Assembly (NCBI RefSeq): GCF_900497805.2
Contig: NW_020948739.1
Location: 10,613,968-10,677,967, forward strand
Source of the DNA: Vombatus ursinus
Taxonomy: Eukaryota; Chordata; Mammalia; Diprotodontia; Vombatidae
DNA: 64,000 nucleotides
Direction: 5' to 3'
Below, piece after piece: positions 21,600 to 33,500 of this stretch. The translations under genes and the position numbers were made by a program. A model generated the notes under the pieces. That model saw only the letters and a program-made list of their open reading frames with translations. It did no database searches and was not told the DNA's origin. Every line of letters starts with the position of its first letter. The first letter of the stretch is position 1.

Positions 21600-21835
21600 A
21601 TCACATAATATTATCCCAAATGATAATCTAACCTAGTTCCTGAAGAATTTAAGTGATGGGGAAATCATTACCTTTCAGTAACAGAATATTCCATTTTTGG
21701 ACATCTCTGGTACATAGAAAGTTTTTTCTATTAAGTCAAAACCTTTAGTCCATTTATTACCCTCTGAGGCCAACCAAAACAATGATATTTCTTCTATATG
21801 AACCTTCTTTTCTCCAGGTTAAATATCTGTAGTAT
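21600..21835 (-). mobile_element. CR1/L3 LINE 3' fragment
   Basis: TTCCATTTTTGGACATCTCTGG, ATTACCCTCTGAGGCCAACC and CTTTTCTCCAGGTTAAATATC follow the reversed CR1/L3 order, with deletions. Confidence 0.5.
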
Positions 21836-22094
21836 AATAGGAAATGTGGGTGGTAGAGTTGGATACTTGTGGAGAATAGAGGGGAAATTTAGAAATCCCT
21901 AGAACCATTTTGTAGTTTCTTCTCTTTACTTATGAAGCAGATGTTATTGGCTGCCAATTATTATCAGTGAGCTCCAAAGATTTTCTAGAGCCAGACATAA
22001 GCAGGGGAGTGAAAAATGATAAGCACTTGCCTGGTATCCCTAAATTTCAGAAACAATGAGTGGACATAAATATAATCCTCAAATACTTTTACTT

Positions 22095-22205
22095 GTAATC
22101 CTGTTTGTCTTAGCTATACTTTTAGACTGTAAGGTCCTTGAGGATAAGGCTTTCAGTCTTCAGCACCATGTATAATTTACTTAATGTATGCTTGTTCAAT
22201 TGAAC
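22095..22205 (+). mobile_element. L2 LINE 3' end, diverged
   Basis: TAGACTGTAAGGTCCTTGAGG and TTACTTAATGTATGCTTGTTCAA match the L2 3' tail. Confidence 0.6.
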
Positions 22206-22257
22206 ATCATTTCATATTCTGATTGATAAAACCCAGGCTGAGAGAGAGGGTAAGAAA

Positions 22258-22470
22258 GTGAGAAAAGCACTGAATTTAAATCTCAGCACTTACTTAGTCA
22301 CTGTGTGATTTTAGGCGTGTCACTTCTTAGCCTTTTTGATCTTCAGTTTCATCATCTGAAAAATGAGGAGATTGGACCAAAATATCTCTAAGATCCTTTC
22401 TGGCACCAAATCTTATGATTGTGAAGATACATTCTAACTCTAAATCTATGATATTATGATCTTGTACATT
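22258..22470 (+). repeat. CORE-SINE (MIR/THER type)
   Basis: CACTGAATTTAAATCTCAGC, CTGTGTGATTTTAGGCGTGTC, TCAGTTTCATCATCTGAAAA, and AGGAGATTGGACCAAAATATC with AGATCCTTTCTGGCACC. Confidence 0.65.
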
Positions 22471-22814
22471 CAATTTCTTTATAGGTGTAACCATTGAGTT
22501 TTCTGACATTTTTCTATTAATGGGAAATTTTTCACTAAACTTTTGAGAGCCTAAAGCAACCAATTTTCCCAAAATGAATCCAGATTTACAGTTCTCTTAC
22601 ATTTGAGATAAAATAAAACTTGACAATTTATATGTATAATGATTTTTGCAATGTAATAAAAATTGTTTTTAGGAATATTTGCTTAAGAATTGGTTATATT
22701 GCTTTGACTAAATAGGAGATTGTTTAGATATTAACAAATTCTGAAAGGTGGGGCTGAACTTGGTAAAGCAAGTTTACCAAATACAACTTCATCATTGTTA
22801 AGCTATCAAAAAAG

Positions 22815-23850
22815 TCACGGAGTCACAGAGTTTGGAAGGGGCCAAGCCAAACCTTGACAAGAATCCCCTCTACAACATACTTAGAAACTGTTCCTCTGGC
22901 CTTTGCTTAAAAACCTAGAGTAAAGAAAATTTGCCATCTCCTGTGGCATCCTGCGCCATATTTGGATAGCTTTGAAGGAAATTTGCTCTTGTTGTTCAGT
23001 CATTTCTTCATGACTCCATTTGGACTTTTCTTGGCAAAGATACTGGAGCAGTTTGCCATTTTCTTCTGTACGTCATTTACGGATGCCGAACTGAGACAAA
23101 CTGGGTCAAGTGAATTGCTCAGGGTCACATAGCTAGTTAGTGTCTGAAGCTGGATTTGAACTCAGGAGGATGAGTCTTCCTGACTTCAGGTCTGGCACTG
23201 AATACACTGCACCATTTAGCTGCTCCTACATTAAGACTAAATTGACCTTTTTGCAACTTTCACTCATTGGTCTTCATTCTACCCTCTGGGGCAGAGCAAG
23301 TCTGATTCTTTTTCTGAGTGAGAGTCCCCCAAATGCCCTGAGATAGCTATTGTTATCTCCCTTGTCTTCTTTTCTCGATGCCTGGCATCACTGTTGACTT
23401 TAGCCCTTTCAGTATCATGATTGTCTAACTGTAGGCATTTTCTACCTCTTCCATGGTCTTTGTGAAATATGGTATCTAGAATCAAACAAAATACTCAGGG
23501 CAAAGTGCAGCAGACATACCTCATCCAGAATACTATGTGTCTCTTAATGTAGCCTAAAGTCATTTTCAATAATCTTTTGGCCACATATCACATGGATGAT
23601 TCATATTGCACTTATTTGCTAAAAAATCCCAGATTTTTTTCCAGTCAAACCTCTCCTCTCTTGTACTTAGAAAGTTTAATATTTGAACCCAGGTGTAAAA
23701 CTTTACATTTATTCTTATTAAATTCCATCTTATTAGATTTAGCCCTGTGTGCTAGCCTGTTGAGATTTTCTTTGGCCCTAATTTTATCATCTAACACATT
23801 AACTATTCCTAACTATTTATGTCACCTAGCAATCTAATAAGCCTTACATC
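22815..23850 (-). mobile_element. CR1/L3 LINE 3' part split by a SINE
   Basis: Before the insert: GGAGTCACAGAGTTTGGAAGG, CCCCTCTACAACATACTTAG and CATATTTGGATAGCTTTG. After it: CTTTTTGCAACTTTCACTCATTGG, CTACCCTCTGGGGCAGAGC, ATGTGTCTCTTAATGTAGCC, TTTGAACCCAGGTGTAAAAC, TTACATTTATTCTTATTAAATTCC and GTGTGCTAGCCTGTTGAGAT. These run colinear with the reversed family. Confidence 0.75.
22990..23226 (-). repeat. MAR1/WSINE1-type CORE-SINE inserted in CR1/L3
   Basis: Starts TTGTTGTTCAGTCATTTC, has TTTTCTTGGCAAAGATACTGGAG and GGTCACATAGCTAGTTAG, and ends CACCATTTAGCTGCTCC, the reversed head. Confidence 0.85.
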
Positions 23851-24384
23851 TGAGGTATTGGTATCATGGAGGAATGAAACTGGACTGAGAATTAACATTA
23901 TAGCTCTATATTTTTATGTCTGTAGAAGTCTCTTTATTAACAGAGCATGTAGACTGGATCTCTCTGAGTTTTCAGAATATAAGCACCTAGAGACATTTTC
24001 TGACAGTTTGTCTTAGCACTTCAACTGTCTTCCCACCTTTCCTGAACTTTTATGAGAAAATCAATGCATCTTGTCATCTTTAGACATTTGATTTGCTTTT
24101 TAAGGTACTGAAAGAGTATTGGCTATCTCTCCTTTCCTTCATCACTGAATAGCATTTAGAATGAGAAGACATTCCCTAACTAATGAAAAGACAAATATAT
24201 TCTTTATTTTTTAGTGCTCTACTTTTAAGATAATTTGAAAATAGGCTAGAAGACTCTTTCATGGACATTTATTCCTTTGTTGATTTTGCATGTTTAGGGT
24301 GAAGGTTTCTGTGATCCATGTCTTAGTAAAACATTTCCAACATGGTGATGAAGAAAACTTGGTTTGCAACAATATTAAACCACA
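23851..24384. other. Unassigned sequence
   Basis: No gene or repeat was recognised. It may include a decayed upstream part of the neighbouring CR1/L3. Confidence 0.35.
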
Positions 24385-24830
24385 TGCGAGGCAGCATAGT
24401 GTAGTGCAGTGGCATCAGACTGAAATGAGACCACATACCTAAGAATCCCTGCAGGCTGAATATTGGCTTAGAAAATCACATATTAACACATCTATGTTCT
24501 ATTTTAAAAAAAGTGTTTCCAAACTTACATTTTAATCTGGTTTGGGCTAAGTATGGCCCTGAGTTTGAAACTTCTGGATCAGTGGCTATAGAGTGGATCT
24601 CAAAACCAAGAAAAAGTGAGTTCAAGTTCTGTCTCTGTGACAAACTGTCAGTGTGACCATGGCCAAATCATTTAACCTTTTAGTGCTGTAGTCAACTAAA
24701 GGGATTTAAGTTGAAGAGGAAGGGCTAATCTTCATTGATAGAAGAAGTTTCCTCATCCAGGGAATATCCTGTACCAATAAAGTCACAGGTCTGGTCTCTA
24801 GATCTTTTATAAGATATGAGACCTATGCAA
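24385..24830 (+). repeat. Long-tailed marsupial CORE-SINE split by a hAT MITE
   Basis: The head GAGGCAGCATAGTGTAGTG lies left of the MITE. AGTTCAAGTTCTGTCTCTG, GTGTGACCATGGCCAAATC and the long tail follow it. The tail includes TTAGTGCTGTAGTCAACT, GTTTCCTCATCCAGGGAATATCC and CAATAAAGTCACAGGTCTGG, a tail type known in marsupial SINEs. Confidence 0.65.
24407..24576. mobile_element. hAT-type MITE, second copy
   Basis: Same family as 16060-16257. It starts CAGTGGCATCAGACTGAAAT and ends GAGTTTGAAACTTCTG. The interior TGAATATTGGCTTAGAAAATC and TACATTTTAATCTGGTTTGGG match the first copy in order. GTGTAGTG (24399-24406) and GATCAGTG (24577-24584) are a worn 8-bp duplication. Confidence 0.7.
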
Positions 24831-25055
24831 TTAAGATGACCTAGCCCCAAAATGGGAAGAGTTGGTTTCTTACTTTTCTTTGTTGTGTACACAGCACAGA
24901 AGAGTTGTTTTTTCAAGAAAACAGGAAATTCCCTTAATATTTCTAGATTTATTTTTCTATAAATTATAATGTCTATAATATATGGTTTTAGAAGTAGATT
25001 CATTTAGCTGTTTCAGTAGTGTTGGCAATTTTTTTTAATATTTCAATGTATAAGA

Positions 25056-25884
25056 TCACATTTCTTTTAAAAATTATTATTTTATCTTTTCTCAATTACA
25101 TGTAAAAACAACGTAACACTATTTTTTAAAAACAATTAAGTACCAAATTCTCTCCCTCCCTTCCTTCCCCCTCTCCTCAAAAAGACAAGCAATTTATTAT
25201 AGATTAGGCATGTGCAGTCTTGCAAAACATATTTCTATGTTAACCATATTGCAAAAGAAAATATGGATGAAAATCCCTCACCCCAAAAAAATAAAGAAAG
25301 TAAAAATAAGGATATTATGCTTCCATCAGCATTCAGACTCAATCAGTTCTTCTCTGGAGGTGGATAGCATTTTTCATCAGGAGTCCTTTGGAATTGTCTT
25401 GGATCATTGTATCACTGAGAATAGCTAAGTCATTCTCAGTTGATCATCACAAAATACTGCTAATACTGCGTACAATGTTTTCCAGGTTCTTCTTAGTTCA
25501 TTTTGTATCAGTTCATGTAAGTCTTTTCAAGCTTTTCTGAAATCATTCTGCTCATCATTTCATATGGCATAATAGTATTTCATTACAATCATATACCACA
25601 ACTTGTTCAGCCATTCCCCAATTGATGGGCATATCCTCAATTTCCAATTTTTGTCACCACAAAAGAGCTGCTATAAATATTTTTGTACATAAAAGTCCTT
25701 TCACCTTTTCTTCGATCTCTTTGGGATACATACTTAGCAGTGATATTGCTGGGTCAAAGGGCATGCCCAGTTTTACAGTCTCTTGGGCTATAAATTGCTC
25801 TTCAAAATTGTTGGATCAGTTCACAACTCCACCAACAGTGCATCCCAATTTTCCCACATTCCGACCAACATTTCACATTTCTTT
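25056..25884 (-). mobile_element. 5'-truncated L1 LINE 3' end with target duplication
   Basis: The body (25068-25872) reads in reverse through the marsupial L1 3' part, with 'CACTGTTGGTGGAGTTGTGA', a 'CCCTTTGACCCAGCAATATC' block, 'CCCATCAATTGGGGAATGGC', and a G/A-rich tract before an AT-rich tail. TCACATTTCTTT occurs exactly at 25056-25067 and 25873-25884. The distal copy is followed by AA, as expected for an L1 endonuclease nick. ORF2 coding sequence is essentially missing. The frame at 25622-25891 on the plus strand is an antisense artefact. Confidence 0.88.
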
Positions 25885-26426
25885 AATTTGAAAGAATAAA
25901 AGCAGGAGTTTTTAATAGAAGACTCTTTGAATATTTAGTGGGTGCTTCAGTTTTTCAGATTAGTTTATCATTAATTCATAGAAAATAGGACTTCCCAGTT
26001 TTGAGTTTTGGCTCATGGATTTTTAAAGAATTTAATTTAACTACTATGTGGAAGCATTTTTGAATCCAGAATTTTCAAAGTTTTAATGCCAGAATTTCTA
26101 TTTCAAATATTTATGAGGAAGATATAAAAAGTTAGGACAGTCTCAACATTGAATTGACTACCTCCTTATTCAACTTGATGTATTTTCCCTCTTTCATATC
26201 CTCAGTTCATTTCTCAATGCCAGTATGCTAAAGTAATGTTCTCAATGATTCAATTTTAGCAATTCATAATTAGCACAGAAAAAGGGAAAAGATGACATTA
26301 TTAACTTACACTAATTTGGCAAAAAATGAAAATGAAAAAAATCTGCTCTGCCAATCTGGCATGTTGATTTACTTGAGCATTGCTAAGCAATGAATAAATA
26401 AATAAATCTGAGCCAACGTCATATTT
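25885..26426. other. Unassigned AT-rich sequence
   Basis: No gene or repeat recognised. Confidence 0.35.
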
Positions 26427-26667
26427 CTGGGAAGCTAGGTGGATAGAGCATTTGGCTTGGAGTTGGGAAGACTTGAGTTCAAATTTGGCCTCAGACACTT
26501 ACTAGCTGTATGACCCTGGGCAAGTCACTTAATCTTGTTTACCTCAGTTTCCTCATCTGTAAAATGAGCTGGAGAAAAAAAATAGCAAACCATTCTAGAA
26601 TCTTTGCCAAGAAAATCCAAATAGGGTCATGAAGAGTCAGGAACAGGTGAAAAATGAGCAAACAACA
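26427..26667 (+). repeat. MAR1/WSINE1-type CORE-SINE
   Basis: GGGAAGCTAGGTGGATAGAG head, CCTCAGACACTTACTAGCTG, CTCAGTTTCCTCATCTGTAA, AAGAAAATCCAAATAGGGTC and an AGCAAACAACA tail. Confidence 0.85.
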
Positions 26668-27702
26668 GCATCATACTTGGTTTTGGGTAGTCATGAGTCT
26701 CCCCCTAACTCTTTCTGAAATGTCGTTAGTTGCTTGGCTGAGACAAAATGGAATACTTGGTCTTCCTTTGGTGATGGATGTTCTGAAAGGAAAGAAAATG
26801 CCAGATTTCCTGATAGAAACTGATTGAGCAGCCCTTAGAAAACCAGCTGCTATGATTTTCCTTATTCTCCTTTTGTCTCACCCATTATAAGAGAGCTACT
26901 GTGCTGGGCTCAATGCAGCTGTGAGTTGTCAGGATACTGTGGTTGGAGGATAACTGGAAATTCACTCATTTTTTTCCTGAAATAGTAGAGACAGAAGGAG
27001 CAGTCATGTGATCATTCTTCTGTAGCCAATGGAGGCCTAAACATAATGGGAAATGTCAGCAACTATGGATGCAGCAGTTTGTGTATTTCACTACTTCACA
27101 GTAGGGTTACTCACTCTTTAGGTATCTAGTGAGCCTATACCATATGTAGATTTAAAATGAAAGACTAAATGTTGCTTTTGTTACTCAGTAGTTTTGCTAT
27201 CAGTAGTGAGTGCCATTACAAGCACAGTAGTTGTGTATGAGTACCTTGCCCAAAGTTTTAAATAGTGAACATTACTATCGCTTGAAGCATTCCTGAAACT
27301 GAACCTTTACTGCCACATTTGGTAAAAGGATGTCAGAGATTAAAGCTGAACCATCTGGTATTTACATATATTAAAACTGTATAGCTTGTTCTCTGTCTAC
27401 TAAATGTAGAGATTGCTATGTTTAAAAAATAAATATACATTAATACATATATTAATACATTAATAAATATACATTTATACATTAAAATTAATGTTATCTT
27501 TCAAAGTAGTCACAATGAAAAACCTGCACACTTATTCAACTGTTGCAGTCATTTCTCATAATAGTCTTATAACTCCTTTTATGGAATTTCCCTCAGAATC
27601 CCCTTATAAACCACATAGTAAAACCAGTTTTACTACTTTACGGTAATTTTTTGGGACCAAGAATGGTATTACCCAGCTTGATTTTAACACTTTAGTGGTA
27701 AC
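26668..27702. other. Unassigned sequence
   Basis: No gene or interspersed repeat recognised. An AT-rich direct-repeat patch of ATTAATACAT and AATATACATT units lies at about 27430-27490. Confidence 0.4.
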
Positions 27703-27782
27703 TCTCTCCCTCCCTCCCTCCCTCCCTCCCTCTCTCTCTCTCTCTCTCTTTCTCTTTCTCTTTCACATATACACACACACTC
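27703..27782. repeat. Compound TCCC / TC / AC microsatellite
   Basis: TCCC units, then pure TC, then TTTC, then AC units. The minus-strand frame with Glu-Arg repeats (27692-27874) is produced by it. Confidence 0.95.
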
Positions 27783-29229
27783 TCAACCCTCACACACAAA
27801 TAAATATACACATTCACAAATATAAAGATGTATTTTAAAAAGAGTCTGTATAACTTTCTCACTTTAAGACACATTCACATGTTAAAAATTAAGCTTATAA
27901 ATCATATCAATATCTTATTCACATTAAGAAGGAATTATTAATTTTAAAATGATTTTACATGGGCTTATTTAAATAACTAGGTATCCAATGAATTTAAGAG
28001 TTTGTAGATTATTAATTTCTTCATAGTGATAAAAGGGAGGCAGAGAACATGGTTGTAGGAATCAGTTATAAAGAATCACTAGAAATGAAGATTGAAGAAT
28101 TTCTGAAATTGCAATGTATATCATTGACTGGAAAATTCAATTGTCATAAACCTTTTCAGAACTAAATCTATGGTGTAAGATGATATCGAATTTTAGCATT
28201 TTATCTGAGATAATTTAGCACTGAGACTAGAGGAAGAGCTGTTTTTCTGCATTTCTATTATAACCCTGAATAAACATTTTTTTCCTCTCTTCTATGCTAG
28301 CTAGAAAATGCTATATGCTGTGGCCATCCTTTTTGTAGTCAAATGATAATAGTTGTGAGAGCTTCCCTTCTGGCCTTATCTGTGTGATTTCTTAATTAGC
28401 AGAAACTTTGCATGAACATTTTAAAGCTAGTGGGTAAAATATGAAAAACAGGATAGAAATTCATACATTTTCAGAAGAAATTACCATAAATTAATATTTA
28501 TTGAGGACCCACTGGATTTATAGAATTATACTAATGTTGTTCTTTCAATTTAGCAATGTTAAAACATTTAAAATCCTTATACTCTGTTTTGGTTAAGGAT
28601 TTAACATATTATTTTAAAAAATTCATACTCAAGAATTTAAAGGGTTTTTTTTTACATTCTTAATGCTTCATATTGCATGTCACATACACAATTACTAGTT
28701 CAGTTTGTTACCCTTGCTCTGCATGTGTTCCCTATTGGAGTAGACTCCAAGTCTCTGATTTTGCTAGTGATTTAACTTGAACAACATTTTAGCTAAGAGG
28801 TTTAAAAGGTATCTTGGGCCCCTAGTCTAACATATACTGTTTTTTAAAATAGAAATTGATTTTGGACTTTTTTCCTCTTTTCAAATTATGTGAATATTCA
28901 TATAGTTACAATGCCTATTAGAATTAGAAAAAAACAGTGTTAGGAGTATATAATTATTATTTACTTATCTTTTAAAAAGAAAGAAAATAAGAATAATATT
29001 TTTTCAAAAAGATTTAAGAAAGAATTTTAATGGATGAGCATTTCCCAAATAAGTTGTTACAAGTATAGCTTTGTAAATTCAGCAGAGGAAAGGTCTGCTG
29101 TTAAAACCTGATTGCTGTATGTTATCATAAGAGGAATGTGATAGTTATTTTTAGAGTGATCATCTGGTCCTATGTAGCCTCCTGCACATTAAAGAGACCT
29201 ATGTACACTGTCATTGGTGTTATTCATTT

Positions 29230-29950
29230 TTACAGAGGAAGAGAGAGGGGAGGGAAAGATGTAGAATTCCTCCTCCTCCTCTTACAGAGTAGTAACAGCT
29301 CGAGGATGCCTCGGCCCCATTTTTATTACTTCTGAGATTTTACTGCTAGAAGCCAGATGTGCTGAAAGTCCTGACGACAGCATCTATTCACTGCGTGTTT
29401 TTAATAGGCTTAGAGAAATATGAGTAGAGTACATGAAAGGAGCTCAGCTTCACACTTCAGCGGGGAATGCCCCAAAAGCTCACTGCTGTTTGGAATTCTT
29501 GCTACAGTCAGGAGAAAGCCACACAGGCACTAAATCTTCTACGACGGAATTAGAAGAATAATGACTGTACAATTAGCTATCAAGCCCTGCTCATTTAAGC
29601 ACAGCTTTTACAGAAATCAGGAGAAATATGGAACTTGATTGGCATGTTTTCATTTGATGGTTCCTGCAAAATAAATGACTTTAAAGACAGGTGGTAAGGA
29701 AAAATAAGAGGAAAGCAAAAAAAGAAAGAAAATGCAATTTGAGACGTTGCGCCAGGTCTGCAATTCTGTCTTATCTCATTTCCATGGGGTTTTCTCATCC
29801 CCACCAAATATTTTGCAAAACGAGCTTTTTGGACAAACGCTGAATAATGCAAGGTGAGTGGAGGCATCTCTTATTTTGTGATTGATCTCGTTTTTAGGGC
29901 TTCTGTTTCGTTTACTTCATTTTAGAATCTGTGTTCTCGGAAAGCTTGGT
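29230..29950. promoter_or_regulatory. Candidate conserved regulatory element or unannotated exon
   Basis: About a dozen CpGs fall in this patch (for example GCTCGAGGATGCCTCGG, CTGACGACAG, CTACGACGG, GACGTTGCGCC, AAAACGAG, AAACGC), far above the surrounding density. Composition is mixed and free of known repeats. A perfect splice-donor consensus AAG|GTGAGT sits at 29852-29859 on the plus strand. There is no coding potential I would defend, since all frames stop quickly. It could be an enhancer, a noncoding first exon or chance. Confidence 0.3.
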
Positions 29951-30469
29951 TTATATGGCTGCTTGAGAAAAGCTGCTCTAATTAAGTAAAAACTGTTAGT
30001 ATTTATATTCCATGGAAGGAGTATCTCTTAGATCATAACTACAAGCTGTAAAGCACCTTTCTTAAGAAATTTTATTTTTAGGGATAAAATAAGGATATGA
30101 TGAAATGTAAAGGTTACCTAAAGTGTTATGAACCCTACTCCTGAAACAAGCTTCAGTTATCCAGTAGCTTGATCCTATTGAATTGTTTTATGAGATTCAC
30201 GTCAAAAGCATATGTTAGGGCATAGATTAAATACAGAAAGAAGGATGTGATTCTATAACCATAAGCAATTTGTGAGGAGATGTGAATTAGACATTAGGCA
30301 TGCTCTTTGTAAAACATACAGAAGACATTTCTGATTATAAGACATTTCTCTGTGTAGTGCAGCTAAATAATCTTTTCTAACAAGCTTGGTTACTGAATAG
30401 CTTATGATGCTTTGCAGTAGGTCAACCAGCTTTGAAGAATTCTTTGTTAAAAAATGTATATTGCTTTTT

Positions 30470-30472
<3 letters not shown>

Positions 30473-30512
<40 letters not shown>

Positions 30513-30535
30513 ATGCATGTGAGCGTGTGTGTGTG
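30473..30535. repeat. GT microsatellite
   Basis: About 20 pure GT units followed by interrupted units (GCATGCATGTGAGCGTG). Confidence 0.97.
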
Positions 30536-33500
30536 GTATCAGGGTTGAAGTATGAGCAGATGTTTCAGATTTTTTTTTCCTGACTAGTGCTGAAGGAAAA
30601 ATTCCATTCAAGTCCTACCATGTAATTATATTATCAAAAAAACTTTATCTTTAATTAGAAAATGAAAGTTTTCAGATCAACTCACCCCACTCTTAATGTT
30701 AAATAGCCAGGGTTCGAATGTCCCTGTTTTCATTAAATATAAAGCTCTCTATCCAATACAGAAAAATACTGTAGGGTTTGCTAATGCTAATACATTGAAA
30801 CATTCTGGAAATGATAGGAAAGAATGAGTGCAGAGAATATTGGATTCTCTAGCCTGCCTGATGTTAGGAATGTCTGAGAAATGTGCAAAAACCTATTTTG
30901 GGGAGGTTACATTTTCAATGTCTACTATGGATCATATCTTCATTTAACAAATGAAAAGGAAGCTCTGAAAAGTTATTGTTATTTTCATGATGTGCACTCA
31001 TGTTGATGATATTTATGACCTTTTCTTTAACATATGGAATGCCTGGGTTATTCCTGATTTTGTACACATTTAACTTTCCCCTCCCAAAGAGTGCTGTTAA
31101 ATTAACCAGCTGAGTGTTGTCACATTTTATTTCAGGAACACAAAAAAGATATAGCAACATACGGAAATTAGCATGTGCTTATAAAACACAATGGGATTTC
31201 TGTATTTCAGAGGCATTGTTGGCTTCTCACTTGGAATTACATCTCTTAAGCATATGTAATATTGGTTGAAAATCTGTGTATCATAAATCATATTTATTAA
31301 TAAAAGAGAACCATGATGTTTTCCAAACATTTCTGAGGCCTGCAGCTACCAGAGCTTACAGATTTGTCCTCAACCTCTACAAATCTTTTCCTGATCCCCC
31401 CCCCCAATCTCCTATTGGAATGCCTAAAGCTAATGTTGTAAAATGAAATCAGTGTTGAATTTAAAATGTGTATTGTGAAATAGAAACAGAGATAGACTAA
31501 GAGAGACAGAGGAAGAAAAAATTCATTTTTAATGTCATGAGGCATGAAGAGAAACAGCAGATTTATTTTAGAAAGAGTAATGTTCTTGTGGCAAAAGGAC
31601 TTACTAAGAATTCATTTTCAATGTTAGCATCATTAATTTTGAACAAAGAGAATTTCAACATTGAAAGGAATTGTATGCTGTTAAGAGGAGATCATAGGTT
31701 TTTGGCTTCCATACATTTTTATTGTGACTATAATTTCAAAACTTCTTTTTATTAATATGTGTTAAGAATAAGACTCCATTCACTGTTATAACTAAACTTT
31801 TAATTTCCAGATTAATTATACAGTTGTTTAATTTTGTCAGGTCTCTTCAGAGTTTTTTTAAATTTTGTTTTCTTTTTCTACCAATTTTGATTCTCTTCAC
31901 TAGAATATAACCAAAGCTAGTGCATGGCACTTGGAAAGATTATTTTCTACTTTAATTAAAGCAATTTCATGATTCCATATTTCTTCTTTCTTCTTTATTT
32001 ACTAAAAAACTAATTTAAATTATCATTCCATTGATGACTATTCTGATGTCACTTAGAAATACGATCAGCCAGCTTTATTTTGTCTAAAACTTTGATCAGC
32101 TTTGCTGAAGCAATAGCAAAGGAAGCTGTATAAATTTGTAGTTGGTATTTTTAGCATTGTATAATGTAAGAATAAGTTTACATGAACAAATGTAAAAATA
32201 TATATTTTATACATGTAATATTTTAATTATTTTAGTGCTTGATTATTATGATAAGGATCTCTTTTTGGTTGGCATTTTCCTTACTAAAGATTTCAAAGAT
32301 GACTATAAACACAGCTATATAATATTAGTTCATATTTGTTGAGTCAGAAAGTGAGATATTACTGTAAAATATTCTAGCATGCATCAGGTAGAAACAATGA
32401 ATATACAATATATTAGAGAAGGACCATAAGAATGAGTATGTCATTAGAAGGATGTTACCCTGCAACTTTTTTTCTATAATATGCCAAATTCAAGGTATTC
32501 ATAACCCTCTGAAACATGATAAAGATCCTTACTTTTTCGAGCATTGGTTTTTGACAATCATTTCTCTTGACCTCAGTCTCCTCATTTGCAACATGAAGGA
32601 ATTGGTATATATGATCTTTACAATCTCTTCCAGAACTAAAATTTTATAGTTATACTTGTTAATCTTTAAACTTTTAATTGGTTAGATTAATCAAAATGTA
32701 ACATTATTGGGATTGTCAAAATCATTACAATTTCCCACTGAATCTATTGATAAAATATAATCTTAAATTTTGGGCAAGTTCCATTAGTTTCTTGTTTTGT
32801 AGTTTCTTGCTGTTATGGTGTGGTTAGTAGGAGAGTCACCAGCTGTGCATGTCAGTACTGTATGTAAGCCAGAAGTCTCTAACATGGGTCACAGTGTGAA
32901 TCCCACAGTTGAGAGCTATTTCTTGAGTAAATTGATTTGTTAACTGTATGAAGAAAGAAGCTTTTTTCCCCACTCTGTTAACTTGATTTTCACTGTTCCC
33001 CTATATCTCACTTTCACAAATTCTTTAGCTAATGGAATAGATCATCTCTACTGGGATGAGAACCTTGACCTAAAACTAATCAGTAAAAAGTAATGTATGG
33101 GAAGTCTGAACCATTCCTCCATGAATGTCATTTCCAAACCATTTCAAAGTTTATCTAGACAATGTCTTAATAATATTCATTTATCCCTTGTGTTAAATCA
33201 CAATAGGAGAGAACTTAATGTAGATTGCCATGTTAACCACTAAAATAGATTTATTAAAGATAACCATTAAGTTTTTGCTTTACATTCTATAGTCATTAGA
33301 TATCCTATAGAAAGACCCTTTGGTTATTAACTAGATGCTATCTACTTATTTCCTGAACACCTATCACCATAATTTCTGGTTCCTACTTTGACTATGGAGG
33401 AAGAAAAAGGAAGGTTTTTAGTAATTTTTCACAGCATATATTTTATAACCAAAGATACTGCAAGAAGAATCAATGTTGTACATAGCTTATCTAAGCCCTG

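Noticed and set aside
29595-29867. 90-codon minus-strand frame in the CpG-richer patch
   Set aside because: No recognisable domain and no support beyond chance length. The patch is reported only as a candidate regulatory element.
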